Assembly: GCF_041435495.1 (NCBI RefSeq) | Contig: NZ_CP108644.1 | Span: forward strand, 8,169,501-8,233,500 | Source of the DNA: Streptomyces sp. NBC_01116 | Lineage (GTDB): Bacteria > Actinomycetota > Actinomycetes > Streptomycetales > Streptomycetaceae | Length of the DNA: 64,000 nt | Direction of reading: 5' to 3' | In this document: piece after piece, positions 52,846-60,673 of the stretch | How the letters are laid out: every line of letters starts with the position of its first letter | Numbering within the stretch: the stretch's first letter is position 1 | Position numbers and translations under genes: made by a program | Notes under the pieces: generated by a model | Database searches by the model: none | What the model saw: only the letters and a program-made list of their open reading frames with translations | What the model was told of the DNA's origin: nothing

Positions 52846-55800
52846 CGGAGGCCATGGAGCCGAGGCGGTACGTGCTGGCCTTCGGCACCGCGCACTACGC
52901 GCACGAGGAACTGACCGAACTGCCGCAGGTCGCCGACGACCTGCCCAGGGTGCTGGGCTCGCTCGCCGGCGTCGGGTACGAACCGGTGCCCTTCTCACCC
53001 GAGGGCAGCATGGACCCGACCGGCCCTCTGGACGTCCTGCGGCCGCTGCTGAACTGGATCCCCGAGGGCTTCGAGAACGACGACGCCCTCCTCGTCTACT
53101 ACAGCGGTCACGGACAGGCGGACGGTCAGGAGCACTTCCTGATGTGCGCGGAGTCCGATCCGGGTGCGGCCGAGGTCCGGATCACCGCCCTCAGCACCCG
53201 TCAACTCGTGGAACTGCCAGCCCGCAAGGGCGTCCGGCGGATTCTGCTCGTCATCGACGCCTGCTACGCGGCCCAGGGCGCCGTGGACGCGTTCACCTGG
53301 GCCGTCGCGGCCAAGCACGCGGTCGCCCACGCGCCGAAGACCGACCACCGCTTCCTGAAGTCCTTCGGTGTGCTCAGCGCAGCCCGGATCACCGAGGAAG
53401 CACAGGACGGCGCGTTCAGCGCGGCGCTCGCCCACGTCCTCGGCGACGAGAGCTGGCTCGGCCGCCGCGCCAGCCACATCTCGCTGCCCGACCTCACCGG
53501 CGCGCTCAACGCCGAGTTCCGGCGCCGGGGCGTCGACCACCACGCGGACTGGGCCCAGCTGTGCGACGACACCGTCCGCGGGGACACCGCCACCGGGTTC
53601 TTCCGGAACCCCTTCCACGTGCCGGAGCTGGACCTGATCGACCGCGACCTCGACGTCGCCGAGCAGCGGCACTTCGTACGGCGGCTCAAGGCGGCGTCCG
53701 GCTACGGGGCCGCCGAGCGGCAGCGCCGCTACAAGGACCTGGTCGAGCACTTCTCGCCGCGCGGCACGGGCCGGCAGACCGTCCAGGAGACGGGGCACTA
53801 CTTCACCGGCCGGGTCCGCGTGCTGACCCGCCTGGCCGGCTGGCTGCGGGGAGGGACCGACAACGACGCCCGGCTGTATGTCGTGACCGGCCCTCCGGGA
53901 GTGGGCAAGTCCGCGGTGCTGGGCCGGCTCGTCGCGCTGGCCGACGACGACGCGCGCGGCATCGTCCCCGCCGACACCGTCACCCCCGGCACGGCGCCGC
54001 CCTCCGGATCGGTCACCGTCGCCCTGCACGCCCGCGCGCTGTCGCTGCCGCAGGTCGTCTCCGCGCTCGCCGCCGCGTTCGGCTGCCCGGAGCCCACCGA
54101 GACGGCGCTGCGCGCACGTCTCGCGGAACTCGACGACCCGGCCACCGTCGTCGTCGACGCCCTCGACGAATCGGGCGTCGCCCACGACGAGGAGCGCCGC
54201 ATCGCCCGCTTCCTCGCCGAACTGGTTGCCTCGGCACCCCGGCTGCGGCTCCTCGTGGGCACCCGCCCCCACCTCGCGGGCGCGGTCGCGGACGGCGCCC
54301 CGTACGCCCGTGTCGTCGACCTCGCGTCCACCGACTGGACCGAGCCCGAGGACCTCGTGCGGTACGCCGCGAGCGTCCTCAGGTCACCGCTCGGGCCCGA
54401 GAGCGGCACCGGTGTACCGGACGCCGCGATCGACTCGGCCGCGGCCCAGATCGCGCGGGCCTCCGCCCCGATCTACCTCGTGGCCCGGCTGATGGCGCGC
54501 TCCGTCGCCGCCTCCGGACTGCTGGGCGCGCAAGAGCCGCTGGCGCTGCCCGTTCGCGACCCGGCGGCGGGCCCCGCGGCCCAGGTCGGCCGCGCCTTCC
54601 GATGGGCACTGGCACAGCAGTTGACCCCGGCGGAGGTCGCCGAGGTCAGCACGCTGCTGCTGCCGCTGGCGTACGCGGAGGGCCACGGCATGCCTCTCGC
54701 CCCGATCTGGGCGGCCCTCGCCGCCGACGGGCCCGCGCGGACCGGTGCCACGGCGGAGCGGCTGACGTTGCTGCTGGGCCACGAGGCCGTCGGCCCCTAC
54801 CTCGTCGAGGCTCTCGACGAGGACGACCGGTCGGTGTACCGGCTCTACCACCAGGCGCTCGCCGACGAGCTGCGCCGGCACGACGCGCCTCCGGACGCCG
54901 AAACCCAGTGGTACGTACGGCTCCGGGGCACGGTGCCGCGTGCCGCGGACGGGACGATGCTCTGGCATGCGGCCGACCCGTACGTCCTGCGCCATCTGGC
55001 GGCGAAGGCCGCGGCGGCGGACCGACTCGACGAACTGGTCACCGACGGCGAGTTCCTCGTGCACGCCGACCCCGCCGGACTCGCCCCCTGGCTGCACGGC
55101 CCGCGGACCGAGCAGGCACGCTCGGCGGTCGCCGTCTACCGCGCCCACCTGAACCTCCATCGGGACATGACCCGGGACGAGCGCCGGCACGTCCTCGCAT
55201 GCGACGCCGCCAGGTATCGGCATGCCGTGCTGCTCACGAGTCTCAACTCCGGCGGCCGGGTGGGGCGCCGGCGCCCCCAGTGGGCGGCCGCCGGCAGCGC
55301 GCCGACCACTCTCTCCGTACAGCGACTCGCGGACGGGCGGGGACCGGTCGTCTCGGCAGCCATCGTCAGGGCCGCGGGGCGGGCCACCGTCGTCACCCTC
55401 GGCGACGGACCGCCGCAGGCCTGGGCGCTCGCGACGGGGCGCTCCGCCACGCTGCCGGACGCGGTCTCGGGCCGGCAGGTCACCGCCCTGGCCGCGACCT
55501 CGCTCGCCGGCCACGGACTGCTGGTGACCAGCACCACCACCGGTGCACTTCACCTGCACGACCTCACCACCGGAGAGACCCGCACGGCCGAACCGGTGGG
55601 CGGGAGCAGTGCCCCCTCGAAGGCGCTCGTCACGCTCGAAACGGACGGACGCAGGATCGTGGTGGGCGCGTCGGCCGACGGGCTGCTGCGGGCCTGGGAC
55701 CTCGCCGACGCCAGGGCACTGCCGTGGCGGGAGCGGTTGCCCGGCGGCTGCCGCAGCGGCCTGACGGTCGTGACCGTGGACGCGGACCCGCGCGCGAAGG

Positions 55801-57452
55801 ACCCCGCCCTGAACCGGGGGCGGGACCTGGTCGTAGCCGGCGGCCCCCAGGGCGTCCTGTACGTCTGGGATCCGCCGAGCGGCATCCTCACCACGACCGC
55901 GGCGGACCCGAACCGTCCTGCCATCGACTCGGTCGGCTGCGCCCTGGTGCACGCTCTGCCCGTAGTCGTGACGGCGGACCGCTCCGCCGTGCGCATCTGG
56001 TCGCTGCGGCGGGCGCGCCCGCCCCGCGAGGTGCGCACGATGCCGATGCGGTCTCCGGCGGTCGCGGTGTCGTGCGCCGTCCTGGACGGCCGTCCCACGG
56101 CGGTACTGGCCTGCGAGGACGGCACCGTACACCTGCTCGATCTTGAGAGCCGCCGGCTGACCGCCTCCTCGGCGGTGCCTCTGCCCTCCCAGGCGGAGGC
56201 GGCGGGCGAGGCACCCGGCTCCACGTCGGCGCCGCCGTTCACCACCTTGCACACCCACGCCTACACCGACGGTGCCGTCACCGCGGTTCTGGGCGCACCG
56301 GACGGGTCCGTGCACGTGTGCGACGTAACGGCGCCGCCCGGAGCACCAAGCACCGGCCATACCCGGCCCGTTACGGCCGCGGCCTGCCTCGGGGGCGAGG
56401 ACCGGTCGCGATACGTGGTGACCGCGAGCACCGACAGGACGGTTCGGATCTGGCGGATGGACACGGGGGCGAGCGCACTGCCTCCGCTCACGGACGGCGT
56501 CTCGGCATTCACCGGCGTGGCCGCCGCCTCCGTCGACGGCCGACTGCTCGCGTTGACCCGGGCCGCCAACCGCCCGGCGGAGGTGTGGGACCTGTCCAGC
56601 GGCATGTCGATGGACCGGCAGTCGCCCCGCTGGCCCGTGGCGGAGACCGTCGGCCGGTACGACGGCCGCCCGGTCGCCGTCACCGCCGGCCGTACGCACC
56701 ACGTGGACGTGTGGGACCTGATCACCGGTGTCTCGTTGCTCCGGCTCGAACAGGGCCCGGGCCCGATTCCGGTGACGGCGCTCGCGTGCGCTCCCGGGGA
56801 CGGAGCGCTCGCCGTGGTCGCCGCACGGGCGAACGGCTCGGCCGCGATGTGGCGCGACGGCAGCCACCGGAACCCCCACGAGCTGCGGGAGGGCTGGGAG
56901 GCGGTCGCGGTTGCCTGTGTCCGCGTGGGAGGTGACCCCGTGGCCCTCATCGCATGCGACGACGCTGTGATCCGGGCCTGGGACGGCACCGACACGGTCA
57001 CCGTGGCCCGCTGGGAACAACGGCACGGCGAGCCGGAGACGTCCGCGACGGCGATTCGGGCGAACCGGGTCACCGCACTTGCGGCACGGGTCGTGGACGG
57101 GCGGCTGTTGTGCGCGGTGGGGGCCGGCGACGGGCGGGTGACGGTGTGGGAGGCGCACGCCGGGGCCTGGCCGCTTCCCGCGTGCGACGCCGCCGACTCG
57201 TTCGCCATGCCCGGCGGCGCACCGGTCACCGCGCTGGTCTTCGCCGCCGACGGACGCCTCGTGGTCTGCGCGGAAACGGACGTCCATGTCTTCGGCACCT
57301 CGCCGGCACCCGAGCCGGCCGATGGCCCGAAGAGGGCCACGCGCCGGTTCCCGACACCCCGGACGACCGGCTCCGGTAGCAGCGGGGGCCGGTCGACGGC
57401 GGCTGCCGGGCGGGACGTTCCGGGCCGGCCCCGGGGACTGTCCGGACCGTAG
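52842..57452 (+). CDS. Caspase-like protease - STAND NTPase - WD40 repeat protein
   Basis: A 1,536-residue multidomain protein. Domain 1 (about 5-260): caspase/C14 fold with the His-Gly motif VYYSGHGQADG near residue 87 and the catalytic Cys in VIDACYAAQG near 140. Domain 2 (about 320-700): P-loop NTPase of the STAND type with Walker A GPPGVGKSAV near 350 and Walker B TVVVDALDES near 436, followed by helical regions. Domain 3 (about 860-1500): at least ten WD40-like beta-propeller blades (GLLRAWDL, VLYVWDP, SAVRIWSL, TVRIWRM, HVDVWDL, AVIRAWDG, GRVTVWE). This architecture fits signal-activated oligomerising switches of bacterial conflict or programmed-death systems: the propeller senses, the NTPase assembles and the caspase cuts. 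GTG 52842 overlaps the hydrolase stop; ATG 52854 is an alternative start. Confidence 0.88.
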   Translation: MTEAMEPRRYVLAFGTAHYAHEELTELPQVADDLPRVLGSLAGVGYEPVPFSPEGSMDPTGPLDVLRPLLNWIPEGFENDDALLVYYSGHGQADGQEHFLMCAESDPGAAEVRITALSTRQLVELPARKGVRRILLVIDACYAAQGAVDAFTWAVAAKHAVAHAPKTDHRFLKSFGVLSAARITEEAQDGAFSAALAHVLGDESWLGRRASHISLPDLTGALNAEFRRRGVDHHADWAQLCDDTVRGDTATGFFRNPFHVPELDLIDRDLDVAEQRHFVRRLKAASGYGAAERQRRYKDLVEHFSPRGTGRQTVQETGHYFTGRVRVLTRLAGWLRGGTDNDARLYVVTGPPGVGKSAVLGRLVALADDDARGIVPADTVTPGTAPPSGSVTVALHARALSLPQVVSALAAAFGCPEPTETALRARLAELDDPATVVVDALDESGVAHDEERRIARFLAELVASAPRLRLLVGTRPHLAGAVADGAPYARVVDLASTDWTEPEDLVRYAASVLRSPLGPESGTGVPDAAIDSAAAQIARASAPIYLVARLMARSVAASGLLGAQEPLALPVRDPAAGPAAQVGRAFRWALAQQLTPAEVAEVSTLLLPLAYAEGHGMPLAPIWAALAADGPARTGATAERLTLLLGHEAVGPYLVEALDEDDRSVYRLYHQALADELRRHDAPPDAETQWYVRLRGTVPRAADGTMLWHAADPYVLRHLAAKAAAADRLDELVTDGEFLVHADPAGLAPWLHGPRTEQARSAVAVYRAHLNLHRDMTRDERRHVLACDAARYRHAVLLTSLNSGGRVGRRRPQWAAAGSAPTTLSVQRLADGRGPVVSAAIVRAAGRATVVTLGDGPPQAWALATGRSATLPDAVSGRQVTALAATSLAGHGLLVTSTTTGALHLHDLTTGETRTAEPVGGSSAPSKALVTLETDGRRIVVGASADGLLRAWDLADARALPWRERLPGGCRSGLTVVTVDADPRAKDPALNRGRDLVVAGGPQGVLYVWDPPSGILTTTAADPNRPAIDSVGCALVHALPVVVTADRSAVRIWSLRRARPPREVRTMPMRSPAVAVSCAVLDGRPTAVLACEDGTVHLLDLESRRLTASSAVPLPSQAEAAGEAPGSTSAPPFTTLHTHAYTDGAVTAVLGAPDGSVHVCDVTAPPGAPSTGHTRPVTAAACLGGEDRSRYVVTASTDRTVRIWRMDTGASALPPLTDGVSAFTGVAAASVDGRLLALTRAANRPAEVWDLSSGMSMDRQSPRWPVAETVGRYDGRPVAVTAGRTHHVDVWDLITGVSLLRLEQGPGPIPVTALACAPGDGALAVVAARANGSAAMWRDGSHRNPHELREGWEAVAVACVRVGGDPVALIACDDAVIRAWDGTDTVTVARWEQRHGEPETSATAIRANRVTALAARVVDGRLLCAVGAGDGRVTVWEAHAGAWPLPACDAADSFAMPGGAPVTALVFAADGRLVVCAETDVHVFGTSPAPEPADGPKRATRRFPTPRTTGSGSSGGRSTAAAGRDVPGRPRGLSGP

Positions 57453-57584
57453 CGCCCGGGTTCGGTCTTCCGGCCCCGCACAGGTGGGGCGGAGGCGGTG
57501 TCCAGGGCCCCACCGGCTCACCTCCGCCCGCGCGGAGAGGACCAGGGGATCGCGCGGAGGACCCAGAGATTCTCGCCGTCCCAC

Positions 57585-58061
57585 CTACAGGTCGAGGACC
57601 GCCCACATCCTGCGCCCGTCCTCCGCCGCGTCCGTCCCGCACGACACGGCCCCCAGTCCGGTCAGCTCCGGCAGGACCGCGGTGTTCACGACCGTCAACC
57701 CGGTTCGGTGCGACAGGGCGACGACGAGCGCCTGCCGGTGCCGGTCCGCGAGGTGCACGGACACCCGCCGTCCGCCATCGGCAACCGCGGCACGCACCAA
57801 GGCCTCCGTCAGCCCGGCCGCGATCTGGTCGGCCTCCCGGTACCCCCACGCGTGCAACCGCTCCAGGACGAGTCCTGAAGCCTTCCGCGGGGCCCACGGG
57901 GCTGTCTCCAGCGACCAGTTCGCCGACCGCCGGTTCCGCACCAGCATCCGGGCCCTTGCTGTGCCTTCCAGGCTGGTGTCCGGGCGTTGCGGCTGCACCG
58001 GGCGTTTCGGCGGTGGCGGGGTCTTCGGCGGGTAGTCCGGAGTGTGCTCAACGGCGCCCAC
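57585..58061 (-). CDS. Degenerate HATPase-like (anti-sigma kinase fold) protein
   Basis: A 158-residue protein with a proline-rich N-terminus (KTPPPPKRP) and a domain patterned like RsbW-type HATPases: APRKASGLVLERLHAWGYRE, then a helix in place of the usual N-box (QIAAGLTEALVRAAVADGG), VSVHLADRHRQALVVALSH. The canonical asparagine of the N-box and the glycine-rich G1 box are missing, so ATP binding is doubtful. Streptomyces carry many such proteins near regulatory loci. GGGAGG precedes GTG 58061. It converges on the caspase gene. Confidence 0.7.
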   Translation of the reverse strand: MGAVEHTPDYPPKTPPPPKRPVQPQRPDTSLEGTARARMLVRNRRSANWSLETAPWAPRKASGLVLERLHAWGYREADQIAAGLTEALVRAAVADGGRRVSVHLADRHRQALVVALSHRTGLTVVNTAVLPELTGLGAVSCGTDAAEDGRRMWAVLDL

Positions 58062-58639
58062 AGCAGCCTCCCGGCTCGAATACGAACCTCATCGTAGGAC
58101 GGGCGTAGCGGCCGGCAGACGGGAACGGATCAACCGACCCGAACGACGGTGAGAGCGCGTGCCGTTCCGCGTCCCTTCTTCTTCGCCGGCCTCCACTCGG
58201 GCGGAGGTGAGCCGGACGATCGAGTGGTCGGACAGTACGGCCCGTACCCGCAGCGGCTGCGTGAGTAGTGCGAGGGCTTGGTGCCGCGGTTCCGGCCCGG
58301 CAGCCGGCGGCGGGAGACGCCGCGGGAGGACTTCGCCGACGGCCGCCAGGCCCTCGAGGAGCTCCGCGCCCAAAGCTGCCGCCCAGCCGCAGGAGCACCC
58401 GACTCGGCAGTGCCTAGCGGTACGCGGAAGGGTGCTCCTTCACCCGCCACGCCGACGTGCTGCTGGAGCTCGGGAGAACCACCGTCAACTACCCGGCATC
58501 ATCGCCGCGGGCCGGAAGACTCAGTGTGTCTCCGGACGAGGGATGGATCGGTTAGTGTGCTCCGGCAACTGGCCACAGGAGAACCAGGTTCAGGACGACC
58601 GGCTTTGGGTGATCCCGGCTGTGGCGGAACGGGGTGGAG
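58062..58639. other. Gap with a possible frameshifted gene remnant on the minus strand
   Basis: No confident gene in 578 bp. On the minus strand one frame (about 58190-58370) reads GAELLEGLAAVGEVLPRRLP and LRVRAVLSDHSIVRLTSA; the next frame (58130-58190) continues EWRPAKKKGRGTARALTVV. Joined by a one-base shift they look like the C-terminal part of one protein, so this may be a pseudogene. Family unknown. The plus-strand frames here look like shadows. Confidence 0.3.
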
Positions 58640-59173
58640 ATGGATACGGCACTGCTGGGGGTGATCTGCGGCGCCGCTGGAACGGTGGTGGGAGCCGTGG
58701 TTGCCTACTTCGGCCCGCTCCAACTGGAACGGCGGCGGGAGCGACTGGAGCGCGAGGTGAGGACGGAGGACAGAGCCGCCGCCGACATCGCCCGGTACGT
58801 CAACGCTCGGACTGCCGCCGACCAGTGGCTGGACCTCCTGCGCAGGGGTTACCAGGCCGCGCTGGAGAGCCGTCTGGACATCGCCCGGTTCGATGAGGAC
58901 GTTGTGCGCTGCTCCGACGAACTGCGCCTGCGTCTCACGGAGCTTGCCCATCTGGGCATGAGCGAGCCGAGGACGAACCCCGCTTTCACCGCGTTCCGCC
59001 GGGCGGCGGAAGAGATAAGGCGGCTGGCCGCCGACAGTGGCAGGGCGGACAAGGGCGACGGAGAGAGAACAGCGCTCCGCTGTCTGGAGGCGTGCGCGGC
59101 AGAGCGCACCGAATGGGCCAGGCAGGTGCTGGGCACGCTCAGCGCGCGTACGGGGCTCGGCCTCTCCTGCTGA
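58640..59173 (+). CDS. Hypothetical membrane-anchored coiled-coil protein
   Basis: A 177-residue protein with one N-terminal helix (LLGVICGAAGTVVGAVVAYF), followed by a charged helical stretch (RRRERLEREVRTEDRAAADI) and further helices to the end. The topology is that of a single-pass protein with a cytoplasmic alpha-helical domain. No family is recognised. ATG 58640 has GGGGTGGAG just upstream. Confidence 0.75.
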   Translation: MDTALLGVICGAAGTVVGAVVAYFGPLQLERRRERLEREVRTEDRAAADIARYVNARTAADQWLDLLRRGYQAALESRLDIARFDEDVVRCSDELRLRLTELAHLGMSEPRTNPAFTAFRRAAEEIRRLAADSGRADKGDGERTALRCLEACAAERTEWARQVLGTLSARTGLGLSC

Positions 59174-59218
59174 GATGGCGGTAAGGGGAGAGGCGCGATG
59201 GCCGTACCGGTCCGAGGA

Positions 59219-60673
59219 CTACATGGGGGCCTTCGGGAAGACCGACCTTGCGAAGTCGGCCACGTTGTCGCACCCCATGCCGCCGATCAAGGTGGATGGC
59301 TGGTCCGCATAGACAGTGGCCCGGCCGAACGACGTACGCCAGGTGACCTCACAGGCATGCGGATACTCGGACGCGTCTCCGTATGCCTGTGCTCCGGAGA
59401 GGCCCTTCAGATCGACCGGGTAGCGGTGGCGGTTCCGCTCGACCAGCTCAAGGGAGGCCGGGCCGTAGGCGAGCGTGTAGTACCCCTGGTAGCCATCCTC
59501 GGCACTGCCGAACTCAGCAGTTGCCCACTTGCAGGTCCGCACCCGCAGCGCCCCGCTGTCGTAGCCTCCGGGGCTTCCGGTGTCGGTGAGCTGATGATCT
59601 TGGATGAGCTTGTTGTCCAGCACGTCGCAGGGATTCATGGAGCGGGTCGTGGACGGGGGCCCCTCGCCGCGGTCGGGCCAGGCGGACGCGGTCCACGCCC
59701 CTGCGCCCGCCAGCATCATCCCAGCGGCGGCGACCAGGATGGTTCGCCGCCTACGCCCTGCTCCTCGGGAGGGTTCCTCCGGAGGCAACCGTGCAGCCTG
59801 GGCACGCCGGTGCTCGATCATGGCTCTCACCGGGTCGGGTAGCCAGGAGGCGTCCCCGACAGGGGTCGTGAATGTGGCCAGGGCCTCCTCAACCGTAGGT
59901 CGTCGTTCCGGGTCGTGGTCCAGGCATCGCGTCAGGAAAGGCAGCAACTCCTCCGGAACCCCTGCCAGATCAGGTTTCCCGTGGACGGTGCGGTACTGGA
60001 GAGCCAGCCCGTTTCCCTCGCCGTACGGGCTGCGGCCGCTCACCGCGTACACCAGCACACAGCCGAACGCGAAGATGTCGGAGGCGTGTCCGGTCTCCTC
60101 GCCCCGGCACTGCTCAGGGGACATGTACCCGGGCGTGCCCAGGATGGAGCTGGTGGCCGAGGCTCCGTCGAGAGCGCGGGAGATACCAAAGTCGATCACC
60201 CGTGGCCCGTCCTCGGCGAGGATCACGTTGCCGGGCTTGAGGTCACGGTGCACCAGCCCGCTGCGATGGATCGCAGCGAGCCCCTCCGCCAGTCCGGACC
60301 CAAGGACTCGCAGTGCGTCCGAGGGGAGAGGGCCGTAGTCCTGCACGGCCTGTTGCAGGGAAGGGCCTGGGATGTACGCGGTGACCAGCCAGGGCCGTGC
60401 GTCATCCGGCGCCGCTTCCACTACCTGCGCCGTGTAGAAGCCACCGACCAGGCGGGCTGCCTCCGTCTCCAGAGCGAAGCGACGGCGGAACTCGGGGTCG
60501 TCGGCCAATTCCGGCGCGACGACCTTCACCGCAACCGGCCGCCCACCCGGCGAACGGGCCAGATACACCTGCCCCATTCCGCCTCGGCCCAGTCGTGCCA
60601 CCGTTCGGTAAGAACCGATCCGTCGCGGGTCCCCTGCGCCGAGCTGGGAGTCCACGTTCTGCCGGTCGCTCAT
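59219..60673 (-). CDS. Ser/Thr protein kinase with C-terminal extracytoplasmic domain
   Basis: A 484-residue PknB-type kinase. All key residues are present: glycine loop GRGGMGQVY, Lys50 in VAVKVV, HRDLKPGNV at 141-149, DFG at 160-162, and SPEQ. A basic stretch (GRRRRT) precedes one membrane helix near 313-333; the C-terminal about 140 residues are outside the cell with Cys residues (NPCDVL, VRTCKWA, HACEVTW, GGMGCDN) that may form disulphides of a sensor domain. ATG 60673 overlaps the stop of the upstream pseudokinase-WD40 gene by 4 nt, so both are co-translated. Confidence 0.93.
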   Translation of the reverse strand: MSDRQNVDSQLGAGDPRRIGSYRTVARLGRGGMGQVYLARSPGGRPVAVKVVAPELADDPEFRRRFALETEAARLVGGFYTAQVVEAAPDDARPWLVTAYIPGPSLQQAVQDYGPLPSDALRVLGSGLAEGLAAIHRSGLVHRDLKPGNVILAEDGPRVIDFGISRALDGASATSSILGTPGYMSPEQCRGEETGHASDIFAFGCVLVYAVSGRSPYGEGNGLALQYRTVHGKPDLAGVPEELLPFLTRCLDHDPERRPTVEEALATFTTPVGDASWLPDPVRAMIEHRRAQAARLPPEEPSRGAGRRRRTILVAAAGMMLAGAGAWTASAWPDRGEGPPSTTRSMNPCDVLDNKLIQDHQLTDTGSPGGYDSGALRVRTCKWATAEFGSAEDGYQGYYTLAYGPASLELVERNRHRYPVDLKGLSGAQAYGDASEYPHACEVTWRTSFGRATVYADQPSTLIGGMGCDNVADFARSVFPKAPM

